From: SABY01 sp964593705
GTDB lineage: Bacteria; Bacteroidota; Bacteroidia; Bacteroidales; 4484-276
Reading direction: 5' to 3'
Length of the DNA stretch: 64,000 bases
Assembly: GCA_964593705.1 (NCBI GenBank)
Contig: CAZQIV010000018.1
Location: forward strand, 1-64,000
Below, one piece after another: positions 38,201-43,122 of this stretch. The number at the start of each line of letters is the position of its first letter. The first letter of the stretch is position 1. The translations under genes were made by a program, and so were the position numbers. A model generated the notes under the pieces. The model was not told the origin of the DNA. It searched no databases and worked only from the letters and a program-made list of their open reading frames with translations.

Positions 38201-40664
38201 TTGAACCATTAATCATTACACCATGATCCAGGTTTTGAGCCATCCAGCACTGTTCACCTATTAATATGCTAGCGTACTTTTTGCCATCGCGGGTATCGGT
38301 CAATGAGTCGCCACAAGTAAGTTTGCATGTAAATTCCATTTGTTCTCCATAGGCTGTACCTGTCATACTGGTAGCAAAAGCCCTTACATAATAGGTTTCG
38401 GACGAATTAAGCCCGTTTATGGTGTGACTGAATGTTCCTGTTCCGGCACCAATAATAATATTATCTCCGGCAATGGTAGGATTTGGCTCAGTGCCCCAGC
38501 ACAAGCCGTGGGCTGTAACTTCATTTCCGGCATCACCGCTAACATTTCCACCACATACGACGCTTGTTTCTTTAATATTAAGTACTTCTGAGGTGGTTAC
38601 GTAGGGTAGAACTCCATGTATGCAGCGCACTCCATAACCATCTGTCATAAAGAGTTTTTCGCGGAATACACCACTCGATTCTTTATTAAGGAAGCGACAC
38701 CAAGCTTGGGTAGGGCTGTGCAAGGTAGAGGACCAAAAGCTGCCAAATACTTTCAGGAAGGAAAACTGGTAGTTTTGGCTGTACAATCCATTTCCTAAGG
38801 CTGTAAAGCCACTGCTATTTGTAGCTCCGGTATAGGGGCTGTTCCAATGAGCTGTTCCGGCTTCTTTAAGTTTTTCACCGGCATCAGTCCCAGACCAACC
38901 GGTAGAGGAGCAATCTACTGTGGCATCGAGGAATGATGTCAAGATGCACCAATCGGCATCTGTGGGAAGACGCCATCCCTCGGGACAAACGCCCTGCAGG
39001 CCTTCTTTGGCTTGGAATTGCATCATATTATCCCACTGGTAAAGGCCACCGTAGGTAGCGCAATTTGCATCCAAATCTTCATAACAATATTTTTCAATAT
39101 CATCTTCATTGTCCTGGTTTTCTGAACCATCAATCCTAGACCCCACATTTAGGTTTTGGGCCATCCAGCACTGCTCACCAATTTGTTTGCTAGCGTACTT
39201 TTTACCATCACGGGTATCGGTAATTGAGTCTCCACAAACTAGTTTTGTAGTAAACTCCATTTGTTCTCCATATGCTGTACCCGCCTGGTTTGTGGCAAAG
39301 GCTCTTACATAATAAGTTTCGGACGAATTAAGCTCGCTTATGATGCCACTAAAAGCTCCATTTCCGGCACCAATAACAGTAGAGTAATCGGCAATAGCAG
39401 GATATGGTAGCGTGCCCCAGCACAAGCCACGGGCTGTAATTTCATTACCGGCATTATTAGTAACTTCTCCACCACATGCGGCGGAGTTTTTACCAATGTT
39501 GGTTACTGCCTGGGTAGTAAGGGTTGGCAGAATTCCCCTAATGCAGCGTACGCCATATCCATCTGTCATAGCACGGCTGGTACGATCCATATTGCTTCTT
39601 CCATAGCCAAGGTGCCGACACCAAGCTTGGGATGAGCTGTATGTAGTTGATGACCAAAAACTACCATAATCAAGCAGATATTCAAAATTATCGGAATGTC
39701 TTTCTCCATTTCCTAAAGCTGCAAAACCAATGCTATCTGTAGCTCCGGTGTTATTAGTACTCCAGTGTAGGTTTCCGGTTTCTTTTAGTTTTCCACCGCC
39801 ATCATCACCCCGCCAACCGGTACTTCTGCATTCTATGTTGTCGTCAACTTCCTGTTCCAGGATGCACCAATCGGCATCGGTGGGCAGGCGCCATCCCACG
39901 GGGCAAATGCCCTGCAGGCCTTCTTTGGCTTGGAATTGCATCATATTGTCCCACTGGTAAAGACCTCCATAAGTTTCGCAGTTATCATCTTCATCATCGT
40001 AGCAGTATTTTTCCAGAGTGCCGGTATTTGTTTGGTCGTTAGAACCATTGATTCTCGTTCCTACATTCAGGTTTTCAGACATCCAGTGCTGTTCGCCGAT
40101 TTTCACTATACCATACACCTTATTATCACGGGTATCAATAAATGAGGTAGTAAATTCCCTTACTTCACCATAAGCAGTATCCTGACTGCTAATGGCCCAG
40201 GCCCTTACATAGTAAGTTTTTCCTACGGTAAGGTTAGTTAATGTTCCCGAAAACTCGTCCATACCATCGCCATTATTTGTGCTGTCTGTCATAAATTCAA
40301 TGGTAGGGTTTGGTTTAATATGCCAAACTAAGCCCTTTTCCAAAATTGGGTACGCACCATCATCAGTAATTTCACCACCACAAGTTGCGCTTGTTGTAGT
40401 AATATTGCTTACAGAGTCCGTCCTGACTGTTAATTCTCCTATCACAAATGTAATTTCATTTGAAAAGTCTGAACCGGCAAAACCGTTGTCGATGGCCTGC
40501 ACAGCACAATAATACCTTCCTGAATTTGGAACTATTAAGTATGCACTAGTATTTTGGCAATTACCCATGGCAGCAATTTTCCGATGGCCACTTGCAATAT
40601 TTGCCATTGCAGATACAATTTCTTGACCTCCTGGTGTAGTCCCTATACGAATATTATAGGTCAA
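17247..40664 (-). CDS. giant T9SS-secreted surface protein, main (C-terminal) part
   Basis: This frame is open for about 7,800 codons and continues, in frame, the ORF at 40710-42254 after one TAA. The apparent start at 40664 is a TTG inside an FN3 domain and is unlikely to be real. Numbering from 42254: FN3 end (to about 630), FISUMP/FN3 array (703-3723), a last FN3 module, two LamG domains (about 3826-4248), plain beta segments, PKD (about 4538-4618), parallel beta-helix with N-x-I/N-G-I repeats (about 4625-5098), carboxypeptidase-regulatory-like modules (about 5255-5495), an unassigned Ser/Thr-rich beta domain (about 5690-5950), Big_5-like Ig (about 6225-6320), 17 BACON repeats (about 6420-7945), and a T9SS type A tail (IYPNPTTGRF, last 85). 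It is likely cell-surface or released; adhesion or glycan binding is inference from the domain types. Confidence 0.85.
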   Translation of the reverse strand: MTYNIRIGTTPGGQEIVSAMANIASGHRKIAAMGNCQNTSAYLIVPNSGRYYCAVQAIDNGFAGSDFSNEITFVIGELTVRTDSVSNITTTSATCGGEITDDGAYPILEKGLVWHIKPNPTIEFMTDSTNNGDGMDEFSGTLTNLTVGKTYYVRAWAISSQDTAYGEVREFTTSFIDTRDNKVYGIVKIGEQHWMSENLNVGTRINGSNDQTNTGTLEKYCYDDEDDNCETYGGLYQWDNMMQFQAKEGLQGICPVGWRLPTDADWCILEQEVDDNIECRSTGWRGDDGGGKLKETGNLHWSTNNTGATDSIGFAALGNGERHSDNFEYLLDYGSFWSSTTYSSSQAWCRHLGYGRSNMDRTSRAMTDGYGVRCIRGILPTLTTQAVTNIGKNSAACGGEVTNNAGNEITARGLCWGTLPYPAIADYSTVIGAGNGAFSGIISELNSSETYYVRAFATNQAGTAYGEQMEFTTKLVCGDSITDTRDGKKYASKQIGEQCWMAQNLNVGSRIDGSENQDNEDDIEKYCYEDLDANCATYGGLYQWDNMMQFQAKEGLQGVCPEGWRLPTDADWCILTSFLDATVDCSSTGWSGTDAGEKLKEAGTAHWNSPYTGATNSSGFTALGNGLYSQNYQFSFLKVFGSFWSSTLHSPTQAWCRFLNKESSGVFREKLFMTDGYGVRCIHGVLPYVTTSEVLNIKETSVVCGGNVSGDAGNEVTAHGLCWGTEPNPTIAGDNIIIGAGTGTFSHTINGLNSSETYYVRAFATSMTGTAYGEQMEFTCKLTCGDSLTDTRDGKKYASILIGEQCWMAQNLDHGVMINGSNAQTDNQTNEKYCYDNDPANCDTYGGLYQWDEMMQFQAKEGLQGICPEGWRLPTDADWCILTTFLDPTVDCSSTGWSGTDAGGQLKETGTAHWNSPNYGATDSSGFTALPSGRRDIDGSFVYLNSYGVLWTCTNYDAAGAWGRSLNNGFKTMARPLRNKNDGLAVRCLRETPRTVTTNNAVNITTSSAVCGGAVLEDNGYPITEKGIVLSKTPKPTKGGSNTIETTNGSGLGSFSSTISGLDEGQTYYVRAWATSSQGTTYGNEVEFTAVLESCEGLFTDTREGGQEYSMVRIGKQCWMAENLNYGVRVYSSENMSENDVIEKYCYDNEEDSCAVYGGLYQWDEMMKYEENEGGQGICPPGWHLPSDVEWLTLQESVKSNPNYLCSTDSNAIAKALADTLAWEESTESCAVGNDLSQNNATGFAALPAGSRHNNGSFFDGLTLGKWWSSTQTEYTRARRRYLLHTSASLLSDVYQKSYGLSVRCIRGHLPTVTTRSVSDVDKNSATCNCNVSDAGGTDITTRGVCYSLEKNPTIDSPGNMSIAGNELGDYSISIDNLNPGMLYYVRAFATNNDGTAYGEQLEFFTTFDCNEVLIDARGEEPIEYATVKIGEQCWMAENLNVGTKMDSWNDQTDDDAIEKYCYNNDEDNCDTFGGLYQWNEVMQYETFEAAQGICPPGWHLPTDAEWCTLENAVEPEPNSVLCDATGWRGVVAGAKLKPSGNSGFDGLMAGKRQEYITFEGLGDSCYWWSSTSFNETTPWRRHIATARNKVNRYTASRWNAFSVRCIRGALPSIITTSVSNVTDSSALTGGIVGNNGGLQVTARGVCWNKTQNPNTSDMKTINSEGIGAFTSNIEGLTPGVKYYVRAYATNEIGTVYGSQKVFETNSFINGYLFDCGTEFMDPRDHIVYSTATYGTQCWMTENLLHGEFRDQSSDEDQTDNDIFEKYCYNDNENNCIYYGGLYQWDEMMEYNETEGAQGICPVGWHIPSNEEWTTFTDFIGNKEEYLCGNYGIGGIARALAANEHWEPSEYDSCVPGHDLTKNNATGFTALPAGMGIRAFNNYPASYGELYKNTWWWTSTKNDDELARYRGLSCDGINVLANEFGIGRSEGLSVRCVRTALPIVKTKQVFNITPDSAKVMGETNPNIEVDITITERGVCISLAPNPTITNRKIIDDGEDNVFVVNVDGLNPLARYYVRTYAITEEKGTAYGAQWEIKYAFCGNRIGDYRSDTLQIYNTIEIGEQCWMADNLNVGVKINGAQNQTNNDTIQKYCYDNDDAKCKEYGGLYQWYEMMQYDTTSGRQGICPDGWFLPADADWCALEQHYDEDIDCLFVGLRGTAGDFLKESGVAHWNNPNAGNGTNGFAALGSGYRDITGGALSGLKAVAHFWSSNRNNSSTAWQRGLKSESAEVIRKVDNVLYGFSVRCLKVKLPILSTKAVSKISHTTAISGGNISKDGGRPVTEHGLCWSNSPNPTIENDTVRSGSGIGGFNDTITGLSKNTTYYVRAYATNTHGTAYGDERSFSTSFACGDSLTDSRDGRVYPTLHLGNKCLMAANLNYGEQIDGSQDQLENGIIEKYCYDDEEDKCDAYGGLYQWNEMMQYTALEGEQGICPDGWHLPTKAEWTALIDSVKINQDYKCNNTPNFIAKALADSTKWSPSDITCAIGNDTLLNNTTGFTALPGGRRHTNGNFYDLKTFGIWWSSTQDGDLLAWRRFMNYNGEKFYLGHPEKDYGFSVRCVMGDLPTVSITPVSNFTDVSASLSGKDSLSGGMEVTARGFCVGTEPLPGISNTHTNNGSGTGTFEASITGLAPGQTYYIRAYATSSVGTAYSTQLEFTTSTVAFACNNSFVDVRDNHIYTTRQIGEQCWMAENLNVGTKLIGSEEQTNNGTIEKYCYDNEEDNCNVYGGLYQWNEMMQYDTTSGRQGICPAGWFLPTDAEWITLTDYVSNVPDYRCDENSSYIAKALAAQTHWDPSTFICSIGNNLSENNATGFSGLPGGGFSGFFQSFSGSTLFTYWWSSTRMISSSYSLLRSLSHSNKKVFTNGFSKIEGLSVRCIKGKLPTINTADIDDITDNTASSGGNVGNEGSSPVTARGVCWSVSPNPTIYNNLTDDGEGSGDFTSNITGLSPLSTYYVRVYANNSMGTAYGEQMEFTTSTFACDNPMTDSRDGKEYAVVKIGEQCRMAENLNFGERIDGSEEQMNNDVIEKYCYNNIEDSCNTYGGLYQWNEMMQYTINESANGICPAGWHLPTDTEWNIFSDFIMDQSAFLCNANTSNIGKALAAQTNWNTDDTDTCNVGFSLNTNNATEFAGLPGGRRRYTGSFLDVKEHGMWWSSTQVDAENSKRRVLSYNDARFLPHQPLKSQGFSVRCLKGAYPTVSTSSTSNATPGSVITGGHISDGGGMEITARGVCWSTTEHPTLADSFTTDGAGTGIFSSSITGLNIGQSYFVRAYATNSLGTAYGEQQTILTASVMSPSGNALNFDGVNDYVVIPNENQFDFTDSLTVEAWIKVTAFNHPYQAIVTKGDNSWRIHRQGSTNHIAVDINGLNPYKLESNTDVSDGKWHHVAFVFDGTNTYLYIDGKEDDSNLNVDGSINLNNEPVQIAANSEMSGRNFNGMIDEVRIWNDARTVDEIHENMFRPLSDTEDNLVSYWSMDQSSGNILTDHTGRNHGILQNMNDDDWVSSGAFAGPRNGIKLDGVDDRITIDHNSIHPEGTIEFWLYPESFFNFNTIFDNGGVNEWKMLIYANTNLSFAIDGESVEYNLNNLQGDKNWYHVAVLWQQHDGSMVDYYLYIDGVLRDTQKDRNWHDQLRYFYIGGNGDENKGKFTMDEFRYWSDMRTEQEIRENMCRTLTGNENNLLIYYRFDQTDGDNKVYDATSGNKYDYMFFTDASCWVNSNAFNTWVGCTDNSWGTASNWSTQQVPNADTTNVGIPFIAGGNNPSINSSYSCNNLTIETGATLSTSTGLVLSTFGNPYCYGTISGNAKVKMTGPNPMHYPSGNFVNLVLDNPIGASLSGDMTITGTLELTDGNMDQGSYNIKLGEMGYLAESGENSLSGTTGTISTTRALHAGDLSEGKNIAGLGAEITMDGALDITTITRGYSPQGTGQSSIYRYYDIAPASNTGLDASLKFHYNGNELNENEPGALKLYSSSDDGDTWQPRGGEVNEVNESISLDNLYTFSRWTASDDTLGNTLNAAFEADTTIGSTSFDVQFTDLSSYDNVDSVSWSWDFGNGNTSVSRIPASQTYSLNGDDLTNYTVSLTITEADSSSKQVKEDYITVCPDNYWVGEVDTTWTADESPYYVGGEIIVPLGDTLTIEPGVSVLFRPNSIDWQEMPAQPTRENIDFGFMTVYGTLDVQGEENDSVVFTRMGNKGSWGLVHIVDTANPGGEQIRYLKMEHASYMYDEGKELAGLCLDNNDVTVRNSRFSNNYIGIKCNSSNAHIEHNSLSENHIGISLTSSAAYISDNDIMLNQTNGITCLNDTSSITGNRIRFNVKNGLYCEQSDTAKIIGNTIEGNKNGIHSINSIGMIISADTIKANSEYGIICENDSTFISANDISDNGINGVDFYKSFSMVSGNNILNNAHSGIHCDLSDPSIEGNNITGNINGILCKNASKPHIDGNAISYNWAGIGCYEGSVPQILHNIIASNSNTGIDVASGAKATLVSNTITDNNGYGVYCYDDASVIIDNSILWGNGASIVAPGSQATVTWSCVQGGYEGEENIIKDPMFIQKGNEKYHLKWSSFPFKDGVNISPCINTGNPDLNGNDTLWIDDPEDRDPDMSCADMGARYYHQLPLVTIMYDNDSTKNNYNFEEQLFIPDVSEPKMFQVKNDADRLNECRLFFTDPPGYDNQFHVDGRKPDTDTILILLPYALDSVNIVYEPTHVINNLQSHVIVGERETYADSITLSGISIGSGTVQGTITTLFNSNVKDVTVSVIPIPPNGKVYFDSTDVNGFYSVSNVGYGEFYVKPEYNENGLQHEFNPEASTVQLYTNVPSIRNFNDVSVFPVSGRIVFYGDNNNCPSENILMKIDGSPTTATDENGEFTFGGVSLGYHTFAPELTAHTFFPSDYTIYVDGPKGGIDFIDEFTNNLSGYIAGAGGDFDTIPISSDSIPITFHCTANCMPDVEIKTDLKGFYSVDLPPLEYEVTPQGILYNNYGYPGDLPKDTLIKFDPVNVDLTVGDTIQDFFFHSEPVIEIMGFDSVTNGYNMVVLEQFEQYWVDIKVYEPYRGVNDEGSDTLYKCMQDTGIIVIMNNLSDLPGEEIPYSDTLPLYSFYAGLPNISAGGVHPYQKSLDIRYLINDLQRTAHQEWVYIVGQRPRASAFATTSPEIPLLILRDPPGDQSYSELSESTEVSTSISISHKLDESIGLSRTVNLGATFESLSGFGFQINTKVEVTLETTSSLNINMSQNWVKENQLSFETSEIFTTSQSDFDVGQKGDLYVGAAMNLIYGITDVLTIDGSEVKVDQELIVVPDGFETTYIYTEGHLENVVIPTLYLIGDEKSAHRWEDYIALNQSLKDEAEFIENISFNGGPSYSYTETTVKSKTNTFEFDLNIAREIALTAGVEINDFGLNGTVSASFGYTYGNSEVNTEVNTNTVSYTLQDDDQYDNMTVDIMQDPVYGTPVFVTLSGQTMCPHEENTQPRQGCSLGQHEFNMFGAPPDEEVVFQGFRMINEGQSNEAMDYELLVQNASNPYGAIIKAAGTVISASNSLIYNIPANELIEINISVARPPGGIYDFEGLKLELRSTCESGPGFSDIATFNVHFTPPCSPVSLQAPQDNWHVNQSNLDTLAVIINGYDYTNPQLNKIGLEYSSVNGNDWFEIFSFTRQEIQNTITQEGIWVVGNFSGSYRLRAFTECNNGDRNYSMIAEGVIDDVPPQVIIRRPTDNILHSGDEISFTFNEKLDPSSVNLNNIQIVHPDSGTIIPSSIQYDQDLKKVFLTIDPGISYFIEDETLQAEVIGVKDLNGNLLNGKDSINFLVNQGPLGWNPNSHNASIFVDESICFTSTLQNSSSKNVPYSVLLPNWLSADQPLSGNLSGAGGSVVYEFSSDSLTGQFYWDTISVTMLGYPKETLPISVTVTGGGSLEVSPLTDSVPSSIPEGAEYGEVVFNVLSSVVAWSVSENEEWLSLGVPNMGAYNGPFTIRYDENTSYYERTGEIYVSAWGMPDFVVTITQAGAEAPLEIDPYIQEVTATAGITYFYVTTNYNFIDDEQWKVDSIADWLSVSPLTDTANYQLSVAYSKDTMVGGRIGSFSVLIDGVYEVVGKVQQAGADTILSVEADTLNNLSYEQDTAYIIVEANCSWKLNESLDWLGIYPNSGVGDTTLAVYYTENTIAGQRSGVITTSVVGIPNVLWLDTIMVTQNGPPATLAVDTTEMDVPATSGSISFDVTSNTQWTASTDDDWLNPLPEIGNGSGTLSVHYSKNPLAAPRNGTVTLSADSVESIEITINQDAADTALVVSPANRNVSASDGATSFEISSTTTWSVSESANWLSVNQGTGIGDSTLIVNYEVNNLISGRIGMITILADGVPNVMVSINQAGGTPVLEVGPPHRDVTGSSGSTTFNVSSNINWMVWNVEDWISVSPLIGMNTDTITVSYEGNPSTNPRTASILIWGSEVPSAVVTITQDAGNSILTVSPIARNVTSVQDTTTFTITSNTEWTVSVETGVDWFTVLPFEGIENEVLKLVYNENTTIDERQGSITVEVEGVLSEVVTIYQAGGDTTLSVNPSNLNVPAFDSVTIFNVMSNTFWNAASNVNWLSVVPENGADSSAITVEYAKNLTIYPRVGSVMVSSVGVPDAVVTINQAGGDTTLSVNPSNLNVPAFDSVTIFNVNSNTSWKALSNVNWLLVDSTIYNDSSALTVNYAENLTIVPREGRITVSADGVPDAVVTINQARGDTTLSVNPEFLNVPAIDSVTIFNVMSNTFWNVASDVDWLSIIQTNGADSSAITVEYAKNLTIDPRVGSVMVSSVGTPPAVVTINQAGGDTTLSVNPDSLYLAAFEGDTIFNVASNTSWKALSNVNWLLVDSTIYNDSSALTVNYAENLTIVPREGRITVSADGVPDAVVIINQARGDTTLSVNPSNLNVTAIDSVATFNVASNTSWNVASDVDWLSVVQANGSDSSAITVEYAENLTIDPRMGSITVTADGADPATITINQAHGDTTLSVNPEFLNVPAFDSVTIFNVASNTSWDIVSNVEWLTVDSTNGSDSSAIVVHYFENPTIIPRVGSIVVSANGVPPAVVTINQPRGDTTLSVIPDILNVAAIEGDTIFNVSSNTAWDIVSDVGWLTVDTANGSNSSEIIVHYYENPTIISRVGSITVSADGVPNSVVTIYQSRGAPSLSVNPDTLNVQAIAGDTIFNIASNTSWNIACNVDWLTIVPITGSGSNAIAVHYNENPIIDSREGSITISADRIPDVVVPISQAGVEAILSVSPDMLNVLAFAGSETLDVVSNLSWLVRVEGEWLRTSSDTGFGNDVLILEYEENLSLLERFGKVIICSPAGLDAIVKVFQAGANPYLSVNPANQMVSPIEGTLNFDVISNCSWIANETEDWLSIDSPDSTGNGTITVSYMENSSASSKLGEVNIETADGVLGAIFTITQDTWAIHNVSLPLGWSGLSSYVMPKDAGIENIYDSILERLVVAITEEEIYYPAYNINTIDTWKQHSAYKVKTNAGANLNILGLLEENKTLQLAEGWNLIPVVSACPADVASLFAGLEYDLVIVKQLAGYNVYWPAMGINSLGNVMPGKAYYALATNAFEITFEDCMKGAIDYPPNSNTLGEFAAISEISPWELTMPTASTHSFAIYPDAVKGFDQGCLIGVFDPSGKCFGLTPIGFGVNGLTVFGNEMYCAQKVGFDQGELIRFRLYNPDTYLEFEIFPIFDTSLPNADGTFVENGLSAITEFKSSETGITNNFGDEIGIYPNPTTGRFRIMGIDADAIIEIFDINGQAVQYEISNATSQYELSLMNQQSGIYMVRIFSQGKYHYKKLILDTE
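18420..22985 (-). repeat. array of 17 BACON-type repeats in the giant protein
   Basis: Seventeen units of about 88 residues (264 bases), each with a LSVNP-like opening, a SNTxW strand, a DWL strand, R-x-G-x-I/V and a final VTI-x-Q. BACON domains are Ig-like and are associated with glycan or mucin binding in Bacteroidota. Units 8-15 (about 19200-21060) are nearly identical, and units 8-9 and 10-11 repeat as a pair at a 528-base period, so this part was amplified recently. Units 1-7 and 16-17 are diverged. Confidence 0.85.
31085..40145 (-). repeat. array of 10 FISUMP domains alternating with FN3-like modules
   Basis: Ten copies of a roughly 200-residue FISUMP (Fib_succ_major) domain, each marked by TRDGKxY near the start, IGEQCWMAENLN, GGLYQWxEMMQY, GICPxGWxLPTDAEW, WWSST and a final VRCIRG. 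They alternate with eleven FN3-like modules of about 95 residues (TSAxxGGxV, ARGVCW, TYYVRAYATN, GTAYGEQ). The repeat period is about 0.9 kb. Each FISUMP has several conserved Cys residues. The domain function is not known in detail; C-type-lectin-like folds have been proposed for similar sequences. Confidence 0.85.
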
Positions 40665-40709
40665 ACCGTCCTGCGGCGTTTCGGTGTCGGTGGATTTGTC
40701 CCAGCTTAT

Positions 40710-42254
40710 TTAAACCTCCATCCCGGATACATTAATGCTAAGGTTTGCTGGTGTACTCGGTATGGTGTTATTGTTGGTTTCCTCATTTTTGTATATTTTT
40801 GAAATGTACCCATCAGCGGAATTTCCTGTTAGCAGGATGTCCAGGTCACCATCCTTGTCGTAATCGCCCCAGGTGACACTGGAATAGCAAACCCCGGGCA
40901 ATCCGGCATCAATAGCTGTAAAACTACCTCCCCCATTATTGCCATAAACCTTTGAAACACGCCCATCAGGTGAATATCCTGTCAAGAGGATATCCAAATC
41001 ACCATCATTGTCGTAATCGCCCCAGGCTACACTTGATGCATCTACGTCTGGTAAAACGTCATCAATAGGTGTAAAACTATCATCTCCATTATTGTGGTAA
41101 ATTATTGAAACATTATTCCCATTGGTTAATTTGCCAGTCAAAAGCAAATCGAGGTTACCATCACTATCGTAATCACCCCAGGCTACAGCTGAATTATCCA
41201 CTCCCTCTAACACATCGTCTGTAGCGATAAAATCCCCTGCTCCATCATTGCGGTAAATACTTGAAATCCTAACACCATTTGAATTCCCTGTCAAAATAAG
41301 ATCCAGGTCTTCATCATTATCGAAATCGCCCCATGCTACACTGGAATAATCTAAACCAGGCAATCCGGCATCAATATCTGTAAAACTACCTCCCCCATTA
41401 TTGCAATAAATCTTTGAAACACGTCCATCATCAGGTGAATATCCTGTCAAGAGGATATCCAAATCGCCATCATTATCATAATCACCCCATGCTACACTGG
41501 ATTTTTTTACGCCAATCAATCCGGCTTGGATATCAATAAATCCATTTACTGCATTATTTTGGTATATTTTTGAAATAGAACCCTGATCTGATTCTCCTGT
41601 TAAGAGAAAATCCAGGTCACCATCATTGTCATAATCGCCCCATGCTACGCTGGAGTTTTTTACACCAATCAATCCGGCATTAATATCAGCGAATCCATTT
41701 ACTGCATTGTTTTGGTATATTTTTGAAATAGGACCATCATCTGAATCTCCTGTCAAAAGAAAATCCAGATCCCCATCGTTGTCATAATCACCCCATGCTA
41801 CACTGGAAGATGATACCCCAGGCAAAGAGGTTACGGTATCTTCTATAAAACCATATTCCCCATCATTACGGTAAATCTTTGAAATAAAACCATCATCTGA
41901 ATTTCCGGTCAAAAGAAAATCCAGGTCTCCATCGCTGTCATAATCACCCCAAGCTACACTTGATGCGTTTACGCCAGTGAGAGAATCGGCCTCGCTGAAG
42001 CTTCCTATCAGAGGCATCATACCTGGAAAAGGGATCGGCAAATCAGGACTAAGCAAATCTTTATGGGATGCTTTTAGGCTTTCATCCTCATCAATGGAAA
42101 CATGCGCATCTGCGCCAGCAAGCGAAACAGTTTTAAAAACGGTGTTCGTGTTCGGTTTGGTTTCGCTGTTAAAATCAGTGTTATTGCCAGCAAATCCGGC
42201 AAATCCAATAATGCTGCAAAGCAGCAGGGAGATAGAGAGTAAAAGTTTTTTCAT
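40710..42254 (-). CDS. giant surface protein, N-terminal part (FG-GAP repeats), ended by an internal TAA
   Basis: 514 codons with a signal peptide (MKKLLLSISLLLCSIIGFAG) and eight FG-GAP/VCBS-type repeats of the form SSVAWGDYDNDGDLDFLLTG, whose D-x-D-x-DGD-x-D loops should bind calcium. The ORF ends NLSINVSGMEV-TAA, midway through an FN3 domain. Reading past the TAA (40710-40712) in the same frame continues ISWDKSTDTETPQDGLTYN, the rest of that domain, and the 7,800-codon ORF. So this is the start of one gene broken by a nonsense codon or a sequencing error. If the stop is real, the cell would secrete a short FG-GAP protein lacking the T9SS tail. Confidence 0.9.
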   Translation of the reverse strand: MKKLLLSISLLLCSIIGFAGFAGNNTDFNSETKPNTNTVFKTVSLAGADAHVSIDEDESLKASHKDLLSPDLPIPFPGMMPLIGSFSEADSLTGVNASSVAWGDYDSDGDLDFLLTGNSDDGFISKIYRNDGEYGFIEDTVTSLPGVSSSSVAWGDYDNDGDLDFLLTGDSDDGPISKIYQNNAVNGFADINAGLIGVKNSSVAWGDYDNDGDLDFLLTGESDQGSISKIYQNNAVNGFIDIQAGLIGVKKSSVAWGDYDNDGDLDILLTGYSPDDGRVSKIYCNNGGGSFTDIDAGLPGLDYSSVAWGDFDNDEDLDLILTGNSNGVRISSIYRNDGAGDFIATDDVLEGVDNSAVAWGDYDSDGNLDLLLTGKLTNGNNVSIIYHNNGDDSFTPIDDVLPDVDASSVAWGDYDNDGDLDILLTGYSPDGRVSKVYGNNGGGSFTAIDAGLPGVCYSSVTWGDYDKDGDLDILLTGNSADGYISKIYKNEETNNNTIPSTPANLSINVSGMEV

Positions 42255-42845
42255 AGTTCATTTTCCTTTCATTTTTGTTGAGATGATCTATATTTTATAA
42301 AATTTCATTTATTACACAGCATGTCCCACAAGGCCAAAGCCAGGAGTTCTCTTGCCATTGCATCACGGAAGTTTAAAAAAAATCAGTTTCTGGGGGTGCA
42401 GAACTTTCAATATCCATATTTGCATGACTAATGCAAATACAACTTTTATCATTTCACTGGTTCTTTCACTAATAAATTTAAACACATAAAGTGCTTAAAA
42501 AATGCGGCTTATATTTTGAACAAGGAAAAGCTCCTTGCAGAGCCTTTTTGCAAAGCCAAACATTGGAGGTTAAAAATGTTGAAGGAAAAATAATTTAAAA
42601 AAAGGATAGAAAAACTGTTGGTAGTTGTTGGTAAGGAAATACAGGAAACTTTGCTGGCAGCGATGTTCCCAAGAGATTCGGCGTTTAGAGTTGTAGCTTT
42701 CAATTTTTTGCAAACCCTGAAAGCCACGTAAATTAGATACCTCTTATAATATGAACATTTTTGAATAATATTCATTTTCAACTTTTTGTGAAACCAAAAA
42801 TTAAAAAAAATATTCTATTTCAACAAGTTATACATCATAAAATAA

Positions 42846-42934
42846 AAGGGAATTTTCGATTAAGAAAATTCCCTTCTACTCAGTCGGGGTAGTCCCGCTC
42901 GATGCGGGACGACCTTCCCGACTGCAAAAGTCGG
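42846..42934. repeat. cluster of perfect hairpins
   Basis: AAGGGAATTTTC (42846-42857) pairs with GAAAATTCCCTT (42864-42875). Immediately after, CAGTCGGG and CCCGACTG enclose GTCCCGC/GCGGGAC, a two-level stem, and GTCGGGAC follows. The cluster lies between the divergent starts of the giant gene and htpG. The rest of 42255-43122 shows no convincing gene. Confidence 0.7.
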
Positions 42935-43122
42935 GACGTGCTAACCGAAAATATTTCATAAATTTCAGGCTCAACCCCAAAATTCTAACCAATATGTCAG
43001 CACGCCTGCCATTGCAAAAGTCAATTTGTCAGCATTAGCCCGATGGCATATCCTTTGATTTGGGGCGAAACTCAAAGTAAAAATTATAACTTGATTTATA
43101 ACTCCATCAAAATTTGACAGAT

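Noticed and set aside
17247..40664. TTG at 40664 as the true start of a separate giant gene
   Set aside because: It falls inside an FN3 domain, has no signal peptide although the protein carries a T9SS tail, and the preceding ORF supplies both in frame.
40710..40712. Stop-codon recoding at the TAA in the giant gene
   Set aside because: TAA is not used for selenocysteine or pyrrolysine, and the break is within an FN3 domain with no active site, so a nonsense mutation or sequence error is simpler.
17349..40802. Dozens of plus-strand ORFs of 60-160 codons opposite the giant gene
   Set aside because: They recur at the repeat period of the FISUMP and BACON arrays and are the antisense shadow of the conserved protein motifs.
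42509..42781. 90-codon minus-strand ORF in the gap between the giant gene and htpG
   Set aside because: Low-complexity composition, no recognisable domain, no ribosome site, and it lies in hairpin-rich intergenic DNA; similar spurious ORFs arise from repeats in such genomes.
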